This document shows positions 34,531 through 45,467 of a stretch of 64,000 nt of DNA, piece by piece. Every line of letters begins with the position of its first letter. Within the stretch, counting starts at the first letter, position 1. This DNA is from Phytoseiulus persimilis (Eukaryota; Arthropoda; Arachnida; Mesostigmata; Phytoseiidae). The stretch lies in contig CM075102.1 in the NCBI GenBank assembly GCA_037576195.1, positions 12,892,745 to 12,956,744 on the forward strand, given 5' to 3'. A program made the translations under genes and the position numbers. Below the pieces are notes generated by a model. The model had not been told where the DNA came from and did no database searches. It saw only the letters and a program-made list of their open reading frames with translations.

Positions 34531-37042
34531 TGATCACGTCCTTCCCTCCTGAGTAGTGGTGCTCTCAACAGTTGATCTTTTCGAATATTCGAATCGGGTT
34601 TCCTGGTTCTGACTGTGACCGAATATATTATTCGATGAAATATGGCTCGTGCTCAGTCTTGGACGACGGAAGTGAGATGTGAGATTTTAGCATGCGATCA
34701 TCGAGAATCGATCGTGTAAGCCTCCACTTTCGAAGGTGGACTAAGCATAGAAACCAAAACTCGAAGGTTGAGTAATAACAGTGCTGCCACTCACGACGGC
34801 TTGGCCGGAAACGAGCGAGTTTTTATTCTGCTCAAGACCAGCCGTGGAACTGTGAGTTCCGCTCGACGAAGAATCAGGACTGTGAAACTCACTAGCACTG
34901 GTTCGCAATCAACTCTGATGTGTTCCAACTCCAGATATGCGATCCGTAAATACGGTTTTCACGGTCCAAGATTACGACCGCATTCTTCACAGGCCATCGT
35001 GGAACCCATGGAGCTCCACGGTTGCGAGGGCTCGAAGCTTCGACCTGTTCTGGCCTCAAAACGCCCGCTTGCGTCGAACCGACTACTAGGGACGATTTAG
35101 GAAGAAGTGCAGAGAGCCTGAAAACATCGCAATAAAACCTCGCCTCCCTTTTTCCGAGCTCTTGATGGTCCCTCCCGGTGCCGGAGCGGAAACTTCGAAA
35201 AGATTCGCCCCTCCACGATGACCAGCAAAATGGGAAAAGGAGGGAGAACGCCGGTGCCCCGGGGAATACCGCTCGCTTCAGGTGACATTTGACATTGCAG
35301 AGAAGCAACCCATATTCGACGAAGAAACGAACCGGATTTCTTGTCCCCCATACTGGAGCGAACAAGCTCAAGTTCCAAGGAACGCCGATGGGGAAGATCG
35401 GTTTCAATCATCAACGAATTTGAAGAAAACGAGCTCCTTGGACTCTTGAAGACAGGGCTTTGTGAGAATGATTCTCATCCTCCTGCGCCCCTGATCCAAT
35501 TGAAAGAATGCGAGGTAGCATTGATCTAGCCGTGATAGTCGTGACTCATGAGCCGGAAAACGCTTAGCGCGATCGCTTCGAAGCCCAGACAACCAGAGTC
35601 TTGCCGTCCTCTCTTCTTCAGACCCTGCGATCTTCTCAGTGATGAGCTGGACACTATTTCCTGGACACTATGTCGGAAACGTTTGGACTTATGATAGCGG
35701 ACTCGAAGTTGGAACAGCTACGGCACAATCTCTGACTGGCCGTTCAAACAACGGGCCGTGAATACGGACCATGAACCCCAATAACGGAATCCATAATCAC
35801 TTTCACCCATGGAAGACACACCCCGTGATCCCCTCCTTGGCTCAGAATGACAACAGACCCGTCGGAGAGGTCCCCTAACTTCTCCTGATATGGATCCCAA
35901 CGTTTGGATTCGCCACTGAAACGACAGCTTAAATGTGTGGAAATAAAGAAAATGCGAAGTCATCGAGCGCGATCGTAGCAGAATGAATTGTTCGTGCCTC
36001 AAATATTTTCGGGTCTGTCTTCTAAGTTCTCTTTCGCAACTTATCTGATTACAGAAGATAGTCAGGCAGACTTAGCGAGACGCAAAGTGATTTCGAACAA
36101 AGCCACGCCTCAGCGGGCTCGAGCGCAAAGAAGAATCTGCGGAAGCAAATCTATGACACGAGCTCGTCGCGTGATACAAGGGCACCTTTCAAAAATTTGC
36201 GAACAGGAAAGCTTGTGAGAAGTTGTGAGCATTTCCGAAACAATACTATCGGGGCCTACGTAACGAATATGTCTTCCTCGATTGGCGAGCCGACTCCCCC
36301 ACCCTAGACGGGCCGCTCTGAGTCGAGCTTGCGGTCTGACTTCGATTCGCAAGTCCAAGAGTGACGAAAGTACGAAGGGGGCGAAAATTGCCAGTCTACT
36401 TCGACAACGAAGTTATCCAACGAGTTATCCATTTCCAATGATGACGACTGTGAAAACTTGGGGAGCGTATTGCTCGAGCGATTCGGTTCCCGCGTTGGCA
36501 TCAAGACAGTGTCCGAAATCTCCCATCTCAAGCTGCCTTGTGGGCGGAATTTCGATGTGTGAGCGAGCGTATCCATCTAGATTCCAGATGCCACGAACAC
36601 TGCTGTCGCCGGTTTGGACCCGATAAATCGGATCGCTCATTACCGGTCGTTTGTGACATTAATCGGAAAAAAAGCTTTTTTCGCTTCTGGTGCTCTTTTT
36701 CTTGCGAAATACAGAAGAACACAGAAACTTCGGTTCCACTCCGTTGGTATCGGCGTTTTTCCGCTGCGTTTCGATTCGGGCGCGGCGGATTCGTGCGGTG
36801 GAGGAAGACTTGAAGACAATGGATTCGCGCTCTGAATGCCTTATCAGAATTAACTCTTGTGATCTGACCCAGTCGAGAAGGTCTTCCAAAACTGCATTGA
36901 TCGGCCGAGACCCCAGATTCGGCGGTTCAGGTTCTCTGATTTCTTCCTCAAGGTTGAGCCTCCACCCCTTCCAAAACCACGTCAAGATTCGGAGATGCCA
37001 AAATGGAGTTTGCTCACGATGGCCCTCTCTCTTGTGAACAAC

Positions 37043-37050
37043 TATTTAAA
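37043..37050 (+). promoter_or_regulatory. TATA-like box of the Gly/Tyr-rich peptide gene
   Basis: TATTTAAA 53 bases before the start codon. An ACAGTC at 37081 could be the initiator, giving a short 5' leader. Spacing (about 35-40 bases) is slight over the usual 30. Confidence 0.5.
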
Positions 37051-37102
37051 GAGGCTGACGACTTCTCGAAACCAACACAAACAGTCTTCAAACCAACTAA
37101 AC

Positions 37103-37456
37103 ATGAGCAAGCTTCTCGTGAGTACCCTAGACGAGCAGAGGAAGTCCAAAAAGCATCCAAAGCTTCCAACTGTCTCGAGAGTCAAGTCCTTTGTCAAGCT
37201 TGTCACTCCTTCATTCCAGTGCTTCGTTGCTGCCCTCGCTGTGGTAGTTCTGTGTTCTCAGGCTAGCGTGATCGGATCTCCCTATGGACTCTACGGTGGT
37301 TACGGAGGATATGGTCTCGGCTACGGAGGATATGGTCTCGGCTATGGAGGTTACGGTCTCGGCTATGGCGGCTACGGTCTCGGCTATGGCGGATACGGTC
37401 TCGGCTATGGCGGCTACGGTGGATATGGTCTGGGCTATGGCCTCTACAAGAAGTAG
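37103..37456 (+). CDS. Secreted Gly/Tyr-repeat peptide, two exons
   Basis: Exon 1 (37103-37117) encodes only MSKLL and exon 2 (37220-37456) the rest; the 102-base GT-AG intron falls on a codon boundary. The 83-aa product starts with a clear signal peptide, MSKLLCFVAALAVVVLCSQA, with likely cleavage before or near SVIGS. The mature part is almost only Gly, Tyr and Leu, built from an 8-residue unit GLGYGGYG repeated about six times, with the end YGLYKK. Such peptides occur as cuticle proteins and as glycine-rich antimicrobial peptides in arachnids and nematodes; I cannot tell which this is. The 24-base DNA repeat behind it can expand or contract. A first exon holding only the start of the signal peptide is typical of arthropod cuticle-protein genes. 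TATA-like box and poly(A) signal are both present. Confidence 0.9.
   Translation: MSKLLVSTLDEQRKSKKHPKLPTVSRVKSFVKLVTPSFQCFVAALAVVVLCSQASVIGSPYGLYGGYGGYGLGYGGYGLGYGGYGLGYGGYGLGYGGYGLGYGGYGGYGLGYGLYKK
37284..37440 (+). repeat. 24-bp coding tandem repeat
   Basis: Tandem array of a GGTCTCGGCTATGGCGGNTA-type unit encoding GLGYGGYG, with only synonymous differences between most copies. This indicates recent homogenisation or selection on the protein. Confidence 0.85.
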
Positions 37457-37528
37457 GATTGTCTGATTAGGAGAATCAAGTGATGAAAACGGCTGAATTT
37501 TCGGAACACATCTTTACGGAACGTGCGG

Positions 37529-37534
37529 AATAAA
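37529..37534 (+). terminator. Poly(A) signal of the Gly/Tyr-rich peptide gene
   Basis: AATAAA about 73 bases after the stop codon at 37454-37456. Confidence 0.6.
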
Positions 37535-38475
37535 CTTCGAGCACTCGCATTTCAACTCTTTGTCGTTTTCCGCCGATGACGATGGAGGGATAGATAGCTC
37601 ATAACTAATGACGTTGTCCACAGAGCCCGCTTTCGGAAACCGTTGGTTCTCTCGATTGCTGGCCGTGACAGCCGTGAGAGCAAGGGTGTCGTTCACGGGG
37701 CTTGATTGAGAGAAGTATTCACACATATTCGGGGTGATGAATCTCCGGTGGAGCGATGATGAGCATTGATCGGTCATCAGTTATATCGACTGCCTCATGC
37801 TCGACCAACTATTCGCGAGGAACTCTTAAAAAAGCAGTAAAAACGAGTGCGCGTCAACTGTCTTTCGGGATCATAGAGTCAATAAGCCCCTGATGACGGC
37901 AGGGATGGAACCAGGAACCACTTAATGGAAGGCTTCACTTGACTTGGGGGCTTCGTCGACATGCACCCGAGAAAAGCTTCGGAATCTTGCAGATCCCTGG
38001 GACTCCTCAAAAGGGCTGGACGTTCATCGCGGCCGCAATGAAATGACTGGGTTGCTGACGGGTTGCTTCTCTCTTCGGAGTTGGAGGAAATCCCTTCGAA
38101 CCTCGGGGATCGAACCGATTGTTGCGTCACCCCGGGAGTGCGGTGTCTCCACTGAACCTCCCTTCTGCGCACCGGTGACCGCTGGGCACTCGAGCGAAGG
38201 CAAGCTTCCAAGTTCAATATTACTTCCGCGCGGTCATCGGGGGCTCACTTCAGATTCGCGATTGTCTTACTACTTTCTCGCTAATTTTCTCTATGCTGTA
38301 AACGGCACTCGGCCTGTCGGCGTGGTGCCGAGCCCCAACGGCTGCAATCTTAGCTTGATGAGGTGGTCTTCCTCCCTGAGGATGCATTCCAACTTCCTCG
38401 AGATTCTGTTCCAAGCACTTCCCGATATCAACATTTCGCTGGGACCGGAGTTTGTCCGAGGCTCCTCCTTGGCGG

Positions 38476-38613
38476 TTCGAGCGCTTTGCATGAAAAGACG
38501 GTATGCTCGACGTCATCTTCTTCACCGGAGCTGCAGAGGATGCAGATCGGGCTAGGGGGCTTGTTTATAAATTCTAGGTACGTCTGGAAGTTACCATGGC
38601 CGGTGAGGACTTG
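38476..38613 (-). mobile_element. LINE reverse-transcriptase C-terminal remnant (3)
   Basis: Minus-strand frame LTGHGNFQTYLEFI, then CILCSSGEEDDVEHTVFSC, the CxxC-H-C tail of non-LTR retrotransposons. The HG-F-YL-RI spacing before the knuckle differs from the tail at 23131-23475, so it is a different LINE family. Downstream the frame shifts and carries stops. Confidence 0.72.
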
Positions 38614-39315
38614 AGATGTGTAATATGTGTATCACCGAGCTGTGGGGAATTGAAAGGCTCAGGATCTCATATCACACAAGATCTTTATTTGCTCCATCTT
38701 GGTAGTTTTTCTACCTATCACATAATCAAGATCCCGGACTAGGCCTGTATTTGAATCGCAGCCGACATTATTTCTTGTTTGACTTAGGAGTTTCCTCTGA
38801 TTCAGAGGAATGACGCTGCCTCTGATCCAACGTTTCCCGAGAGAAGTCGCGCATGAGAATCGAACTCGCATTCAGAGCCCACTACCATCGACGGTGGGTG
38901 ATCCTGTCGCGAAGAGGGGGGTCTTTCCCTCCCAACCACAAGGCTGCAGCTTTATCAGGGTATTTCATCGAACCGTTCGTGGCGGAGATTGCCCACCACT
39001 GGTGGCGACACGCATGTGTCCATTCTTCTGAGGAATAAGTGCACACTCAACGCTTTTGACGAATGCCGTTGACCGTCAGAGAAGCGGCACGAGTTGACTC
39101 TCCAGAGCTGATTCCCACTCAGCTGCTTCCAATGTGAGCAAGACATGCAATGAAACGCATTCGCTCTCACGCCTCTAGACCCTCATCGGAGCACATACGA
39201 TATGTGCAAACCGATGGACAGTGAGATCACCGACCGAGGCCATGGAACTTATGAAGAACCGAATCTTTTCTGGAATCTTCGCCTAAGCCGATGGCCTAGC
39301 GACCTGAATTACGAG

Positions 39316-39817
39316 TCATGATTCATGACGGCTGAGCTTTCTTGGGGGAGGAGAACACCGGTTCTCGAGAGGAGTCTTTGACCAGCCTTTTTTCCAATTC
39401 GCGTCGTTCCTCGGCACTGCCTGCAATGATATTGTTGTTCTCAACGAACTCGATGCAGTCGAATCAATGGGATAAGAATGGATATCGAATTCGAGTTTCT
39501 CAGATTGTGAACCCTTCGGCCATCGGGTCGATGAGTAAGCTCCGTAGATGCTGAGGTGCATGGTAGACATTGATGATCTCCCCGGAAACTCACCCTTGTT
39601 GGATGCGAAGTAGATTTCGAGGCACTGTTCCGGTGTTATATGAATCTCTGGAAGAGATTTGAGAAATCAATTCTGAGAGAGGCAGCATGAAACGAGACTG
39701 AGAAGTGCGAAAAGAATATATCATCTCGACCGACGAACACATACCGAACGGCTGAACAACACAGTCCAAGAAGCGTACTAGCTCGTCTTCAGCAAGTATT
39801 TCTCGTTGAACGTGCAT
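39316..39817 (-). CDS. Possible small gene of unknown function, two exons
   Basis: Weakly supported. Exon 1 opens at an ATG at 39817 (MHVQREILAEDELVRFLDC) and ends near 39744 at a GTATGT donor. Exon 2 starts after TCTTCCAG near 39650 (IHITPEQCLEIYFASNKG) with matching phase and stays open to a stop at 39316. Within exon 2 another minus-strand frame (FDCIEFVENNNIIAGSAEER, ending KKAQPS) looks more protein-like than the literal continuation, so one or two single-base errors or an unseen intron may be present. I recognise no family. Confidence 0.3.
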
Positions 39818-41626
39818 TATCGGTCGACAAACTTGAGGAGGAGAAATGAAAGCAGAGTCAGCAACTTCGTTCGCAGCGATCCTACTCCTGGATCAATCAT
39901 GGATGGGAGAATCACCGAGAATTGGCGCCGGGATGGGGTGGTAGGGAGTAATATTCATGCGATGGCATCGTAAGGGTCACTTGTCACAGGGATGTTCATG
40001 CGCGTAAGACAAATTTTTCACATCAACCGGGAGGAACTCTGACTGGTTACAGACTCACCCGGCGGCATTGGGTCTGCGGCATTATCGCGAGGGACCGGCC
40101 ATAAGACCACTTCCAAATAAACGAAGCCGTCCCTAGGTAGAAAAAAAGTCCCTGAAAAGGCAAGTGGAGTCATATGAAGGGGCTCCACTCGAGTTCACAG
40201 GTTCTCCTCCGACACCATTGCTCCAAGGTGCGACTCCCGGAAAAAAACGTCAAAGACAAGGACTGTTAATTGGAAATGTTCTCGAGCCCGAATTGGGGAA
40301 ACTATGCGCTCAGATCAAGTAATGCAAACTGTTCCAGTCCTCCGAAAGTTCCACAGGATATCTCCGCATCGTCTCATTCTTCTGCACTCACTCAACATAT
40401 GTTTTTCTTGTCGGAGAATGCTCCTGAATCGTTCTGCGGTTGGTGCTTTTATCCATAATGATGAAGAGGTGCTCATTTCAACACAGAGCGGCAAGTTACC
40501 ATCTCAGCAATATGGCGACGTCAATAGATCTGTTTGGGACGACGACCGCTATTTGTAGAATGAATGCATTTCCGGTCGATTCAGAAACGTTGAGGCGATG
40601 AGCCACTCAGCAAAAGCTCAGCACCACCATATCTCCAATTAGCCGCTCGCTAAATTTTCCATAAGTCCACTCTATGAGACTAGTGTCAAGAATAAGCGGT
40701 ACTCAGCCGCGACGTAATGCACCCGATCTTGCGAGACTGCGAAAGAGGACTGCTTAGGTAGGACCCTACCAAACTCGTGTAAGGAGACACCTCCGGCTAG
40801 CAAAGCAGCTGATCAGACCATGATGCAAGGCGGTCCCTATAGGTTTCTCTGAACATTCGATCATGGGATCAACCAACCTTTCAACAGCAATCTCGGTCTA
40901 TAACGATCCGAGAATTCGCATCAGCTAGGCCCACTTGACGAGCTCCTCGCCTTCGCCAGTTGAGCATTCGTTTATTGCTATGGCAGTGTATGAAGCGGAA
41001 CCAGGTTCTTCAATGCCCTCATTTCGCTGGACGCATTTAACGAGCTCCGAGATCATCGGAGTCGATCTTCCGAGAATTCGCTCCGGATTCGTCTCAAAAG
41101 TGGGAATTGGGCCATATCCGGATATAATTAAATCACTCTGGGGCGTAATCCGGAGGATCTCGAAACCCTCTCAACCGAAGTCATCTAGATGCGGGGCTCT
41201 TAAAGGATGATGCTGGAATAACTTAACAGTACCAAAATTATGGGGGAATCGAGCTCCAAATGCTTCACATGTTCAAAGGAAAATCCTCTTTCTCGCGGAT
41301 GGGACTCTGTTGCTTCGTGTGGGCGTGGTTTGCGCAGGCAAGCCTCTGACCTAGGAGTGGAAGATGGGCCTTCTCCAATAAAAGCAACTCCGGACCTTAC
41401 AGCTTAGTGAGTGTGACGCTTTTTTCGAAAGGAGCTCTTGACGAGCGTCCACAGTCATCTTGCAAACCATCTGGTGAAAGGCTTGCAAGTCACAAAAGAT
41501 ACTTCGGAACGGAAAACTTGGTGAGAGGAAGAGCGGTATAGTTCCAACGCCACGACATATTAGCAACATTCGGCAGAGAAGAAAAACACTTTGCGCATCA
41601 TTACTTGATCATTTTCCTTAGAGTAA

Positions 41627-41632
41627 TTTATT
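41627..41632 (-). terminator. Candidate poly(A) signal of p130CAS
   Basis: AATAAA on the minus strand about 510 bases past the p130CAS stop. No nearer signal was seen. Confidence 0.35.
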
Positions 41633-41963
41633 ATACGCGAAAATGCCGCATGATATCGAACATAGCGGACACCAGGCGTCGAGTTTACACAGACAATCGT
41701 CATATATTATACAACACATTCGCATGCAGTGTTTCTCAACCGTCAGCCGACAGGTTTTACTCACAACATTCTCAGTTTGTCACTTTGTTGACCGCTGCTG
41801 CCGCCTATTGAACACAGAAAATCACATTGAAGTTGCAAGAAATGCCGCAAACATCGTCCACGATCTCGGTGCAAGTCTTACAAAATCTCCCGTGAGGCAA
41901 CGAGCCCTCCCACCATTATTTGACTAGAACGTCAATGACCGTTTCAATCACCGGACGTTTACG

Positions 41964-41990
41964 GTGTGTGTATGTGTGTGTGTGTGTGTG
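41964..41990 (+). repeat. (GT)n microsatellite
   Basis: GT dinucleotide run interrupted once by TA, in the likely 3' UTR of p130CAS. Confidence 0.95.
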
Positions 41991-42143
41991 TTTGTAGGTG
42001 AGGTGTATTGCACTATCTAACCGTACACCGAAAGCCATAGTCGTCATTCTTTACCTTCGATTTCGATCCTCATTCAAGAACTAGAATATTCGAGTTATTC
42101 CTTTTCATATTTACAATCGAAAGCCGTGAGACGATTTCTGCCG

Positions 42144-45100
42144 CTAGTTCACGGCAACCCCGCCGGGCCCATCGAGCTGTTTCGGAGGCTCTTGACTTTG
42201 CTTTTGCTGTTGCGAATGAGCCTGTTGCTGTTGTAGGTCTTGGCGCTGATGTTGTAGGTTAGCTGTGTTCACCACGAAGCACCCCTTGAGCGCCTGGCAT
42301 AGATGGCTCACTGCCATTACGGTGTCTACCATTTCCTGAATTGCCACTACTGCGGGGAAATGTAGCGCCGCTCGCTTCGTGGTATCAACGAGCAGCCTCA
42401 ACGACGTGGAAATTTTCTCCGAGCACCGTCGGAATTTGTCACTCTCAACGTAATCCGAGAGATGTCGGTGGAGCGTATCTCCAATGCAGGCGACCCGATG
42501 AGCAGCAATCAGGATGAATTTCGTATGCTCGACGAATATTCTTGGCGGCTGGTTCTTTTCGATGGTCGACAAGAAAGCGTCGATCGCTTCTCCCAGATAG
42601 GTTATGCTGTCATTGAGACGGGGGGAGTAATACTCGCGAAGCATGTGGTCATTACGAATGTGTGTCGGTACCTCTGCGACGGCCGACTTATCGGCGATCA
42701 TTTCCTGGAACCGGGATCACCCGATATTAGAAAATCGCCGAGAGAAATTATCGGTACCTCATCATGTATACCCTCGAATGGAATTATCCCGAGTGGAGTT
42801 CGAACAGAAGGAAGAATCCTCGAGCCGGAATGAATCCGTCTGAAAGAGGGATCCCTGCCCACCTGTGATCTCTTGAGTAGACTGTCGTAGTTGGTGCCGA
42901 GGTCACTTCTGGGAATATCATTCTGCATCTGGATGTAGTCGTACTCCCCAGCGTCTGAGGGGACAGCAGCGCCCACCGGGATGGTCTCGATGGCGGCAAC
43001 GTCGGCAACGGTCTCTGACGCATCTCTTGGGAAGGCGTACTCTGTCTGAATATCAACGTCGCGTTGCCCTGTATGCAGGAACTGATTTGTTGCACATCGT
43101 CCGTGAGACTTCGAGCGCAAGCGACCCAGCCGATCCAGCTCGTCACGTTCACCTGTCGGTCGGGAGGAGTCCAGTTAATCACCAGTCGTGCAGAATGCGA
43201 CGCATCATTCAGCAACAAGTATTGAAGGTGGATAGACGGAGAGAGAAACTGAGTAGGGAGCGTCGCTCGCGTAACGTGCTCACCTTGTTTCTGCTGGGTC
43301 CAGGCGACCTTGTCCATGGCGGAACAAGACTCCGCGATGACGCTGAATGAAATCGACATATTCTGCACGAGTCTTTCAAGTTTGGCGGCGATCTTGGGAT
43401 CCTGAGCATTGTTTTTTTGCGCTCTGCACAGCGCTCTGAGAAAAGTTGTAGAACGTGGTGACGCTGTTGAGGAGAGTGTGCGATGGCACTCGCATCCCTT
43501 CCCGAGATTCGCCGAGACAAGAGAACAACAGCTGAGTGGCAGCTTGGACTTCTTGCTGATGGATCACGAGAGCTTCCAACGCCGATTGCAGTTCCAGATG
43601 GAGCTCTGGCACGGGCCTGGAGGGGAGGACCGTGGGTTTCGGGAGAGAAACGTAGTCGGCTGCTTCGAGGCTGGATTTTGTTCGCATTATCGTTGGCGTA
43701 TCTCGTGAGACTTGCGGCGGAACATCGTAGAAAACCAGATGACGCCTTTGTTGTGGCAATTTTCAATAACCCGATCTCCTGGCCGCTCGGTCGTTTGTGA
43801 CCTAGATGAGGGATATCGTAGGCTTCCTCAGCTTGCTGCTCTAGAGAGGACCTATTCGAGCCACCTGTTCGAACAGCTTATCTTGTTATTGAGCTAACAC
43901 ATCACGTTAGGAAATTACTGAGGTACTCGATTGTTAGGAAACAACATTCCGAAACTGTTCTGTGTGCTTACCCCCACTAGAGAGACTCGTGTTCAGGCTT
44001 GTCTGACTTCCAGTCACTCCGGAGCTGGAGCCTTGTGAATGCACGGAGCCGCGAGTGTTTATCGTGGTCACGGGTACGTCATAGGCGGAAGACTTTTCCT
44101 GGAACAGAGAGCGGGTGGCGGGGTCAGGGCAAATGCTCTGAATCGATCGGACCGCTACTGAAATGGTCTGATTCTGAATAGAGGATTCCGAGCTCACCTT
44201 CAAGCTGCTCAGATCCAGCTGGTTCGGAGGTTTGTCGTAAAGTGAGGCGGCTTTCAGGGGCGCCACCGCACTCCGAGCCGCCGGCGCGTCGTATTCCGAA
44301 GAATGTGGCAGAACACCTTTACCGGTCGAAGGGAAGTCGTACTGACAGTCGGACAAAGTCAAAGCTTTGAAATGGGCACCGACGCCGCGCGGGATGTCGT
44401 ACTGACCACCGTTCTTAGGCTCATCGTAGTTCTGGCTCTCTGTGTGAAGCAGAAATTAGTAAGGGAACCGGCCCGGGAATATCAGACGAGAGGAACAGTA
44501 GAAACACTCACGAGGACTTGCAAAGGTTTGCAGTTTCGGCGCCTCCCTAACGGGTCCTCCTCGAGGCAGCGTAGCAACCGCTGGCACATCGTACTCGGAC
44601 TTCACGTTGACCTGGGGGGTGTCGTATACGTACACGTCGCCCTTGTCGGACCGGAAGCACAACTCGACCGCCAGATGGAGGGCCACTTTGAACGAGCCTT
44701 CTATTGGCGTTCGAGCCCCGGTTCGGCAGAGTACACGCATTCATGGTCTGAGTGGGGGAGGCACACGAGTGTTAGTGAGGACACGATGCTCAGCCCTGTC
44801 GAGAGTTTGATGTTTCCACGCAGCTCTTCCTCAATAGCAAACTTTTATTCGTTCGATCGGAGAAATAATTGTCCATTCCGAGGGTTAGGCGATTCTGATT
44901 CCGGCTCGCGTTCGAGGAACGTTACAAAATCCGCAGAGAGATAAGAGGAAACTTTCGCTCGAGAGCGTTGCGGGAAGGATTTCAGCCGTTTCGCAACTCA
45001 CCTGTTGTGGCGGCATGTTTTGCGCAACGACTCCGGTTGCAAAACCCAAGCCGGTAGGATCGTACATATATGGCATCAGTCTCAGACGGTTGCCAGGCGC

Positions 45101-45467
45101 AATGCCCTGACGCCCTCGCAAGGCACACAGCCACCAGCCTGCGTCACAAAGGAAAAAAACATAAATATTCGTTGGGTCCAGCTACCGCTCACGTGGCTCA
45201 CGGCCCTCGCGAAGGAACAACTTCAGTGTACGAGGGAGAAAACCCGGCTCTTGGTATTGTCTGATCACGCACTCACACCCGGAAATCCGAAATGGATAAC
45301 GGCAGCGATCAGCTTCGGAATTCCGCCCCACAGAGTCGCCCCTGATGATAAATACCTTGAAGTCCGTTGGGGTTCTGCTCGAGCACGGTGAGAACGTCTC
45401 CTTTCCGGAACTCCAGCTCTTCAGGGGACTCGGCATGGTTATCGTATAGAGCCCTGGCCAGGCAGTT
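42144..45467 (-). CDS. p130CAS: p130CAS/BCAR1 focal-adhesion scaffold; first exon not found; three apparent 1-base insertions
   Basis: Adaptor linking integrin, FAK and Src signalling to Crk. Exons: 45467-45356, 45138-45002, 44747-44512, 44439-44198, 44098-43972, 43864-43284, 43068-42863, 42704-42144; about 732 aa plus a short missing first exon. SH3 domain: NCLARALYDNHAESPEELEF, FRKGDVLTVLEQNPNGLQ, GWWLCALRGRQGIAPGNRL. The substrate region has about ten YxxP sites (YDTP, YDVP, YDEP, YDIP, YDFP, YDAP, YDKP, YDVP, YDIP, YDVP). A serine-rich four-helix region follows, then EYDYIQM (vertebrate YDYVHL, a Src-SH2 site), and the C-terminal FAT-like domain (NQPPRIFVEHTKFILIAAHR, IGDTLHR, STSLRLLVDTTKRAALHFP) with a Gln-rich end. 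Frame is kept only if one base is removed at 44640-44642, 43731-43734 and 43412-43418. Phases then agree at every junction. Confidence 0.87.

Larger units (their letters stand above)
31410..37042. other. Interval with mobile elements and unresolved open stretches
   Basis: It contains a G13 run (32234-32246), a diverged inverted duplication (33215-34100) and a hAT-type MITE (34280-34530). Possible minus-strand exons that I cannot join: 32794-32525 (MSILDELNFEESIEGLGLPE), about 32080-31920 (Pro/Ser-rich, LKPALFDPKEFKASSLTP), 36985-36800, and 36640-36420, where EMGDFGHCLDA faintly recalls the extracellular domain of nose-resistant-to-fluoxetine proteins. The last resemblance is weak and no downstream acyltransferase helices are visible. 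Confidence 0.4.
37540..42143. other. Intergenic with LINE remnant; no confident gene
   Basis: It contains a LINE tail at 38476-38613 and a GT microsatellite at 41964-41990. A possible short minus-strand gene lies at 39817-39316 (separate entry). The rest, including open stretches at 37514-37777 and 40935-41210, shows no family resemblance. The p130CAS 3' UTR occupies the upper end; a minus-strand AATAAA lies at 41627-41632. Confidence 0.45.

Noticed and set aside
36420..36640. Nose-resistant-to-fluoxetine extracellular domain
   Set aside because: Only a short GDFGHCLDA-like match; the cysteine pattern and following acyltransferase helices are missing.
41964..41990. CRISPR or other array
   Set aside because: It is a simple GT dinucleotide run; no spacer-repeat structure exists anywhere in the window, as expected for a eukaryote.
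44303..44944. 213-codon open frame on the plus strand
   Set aside because: It lies opposite the YxxP substrate exons of p130CAS.
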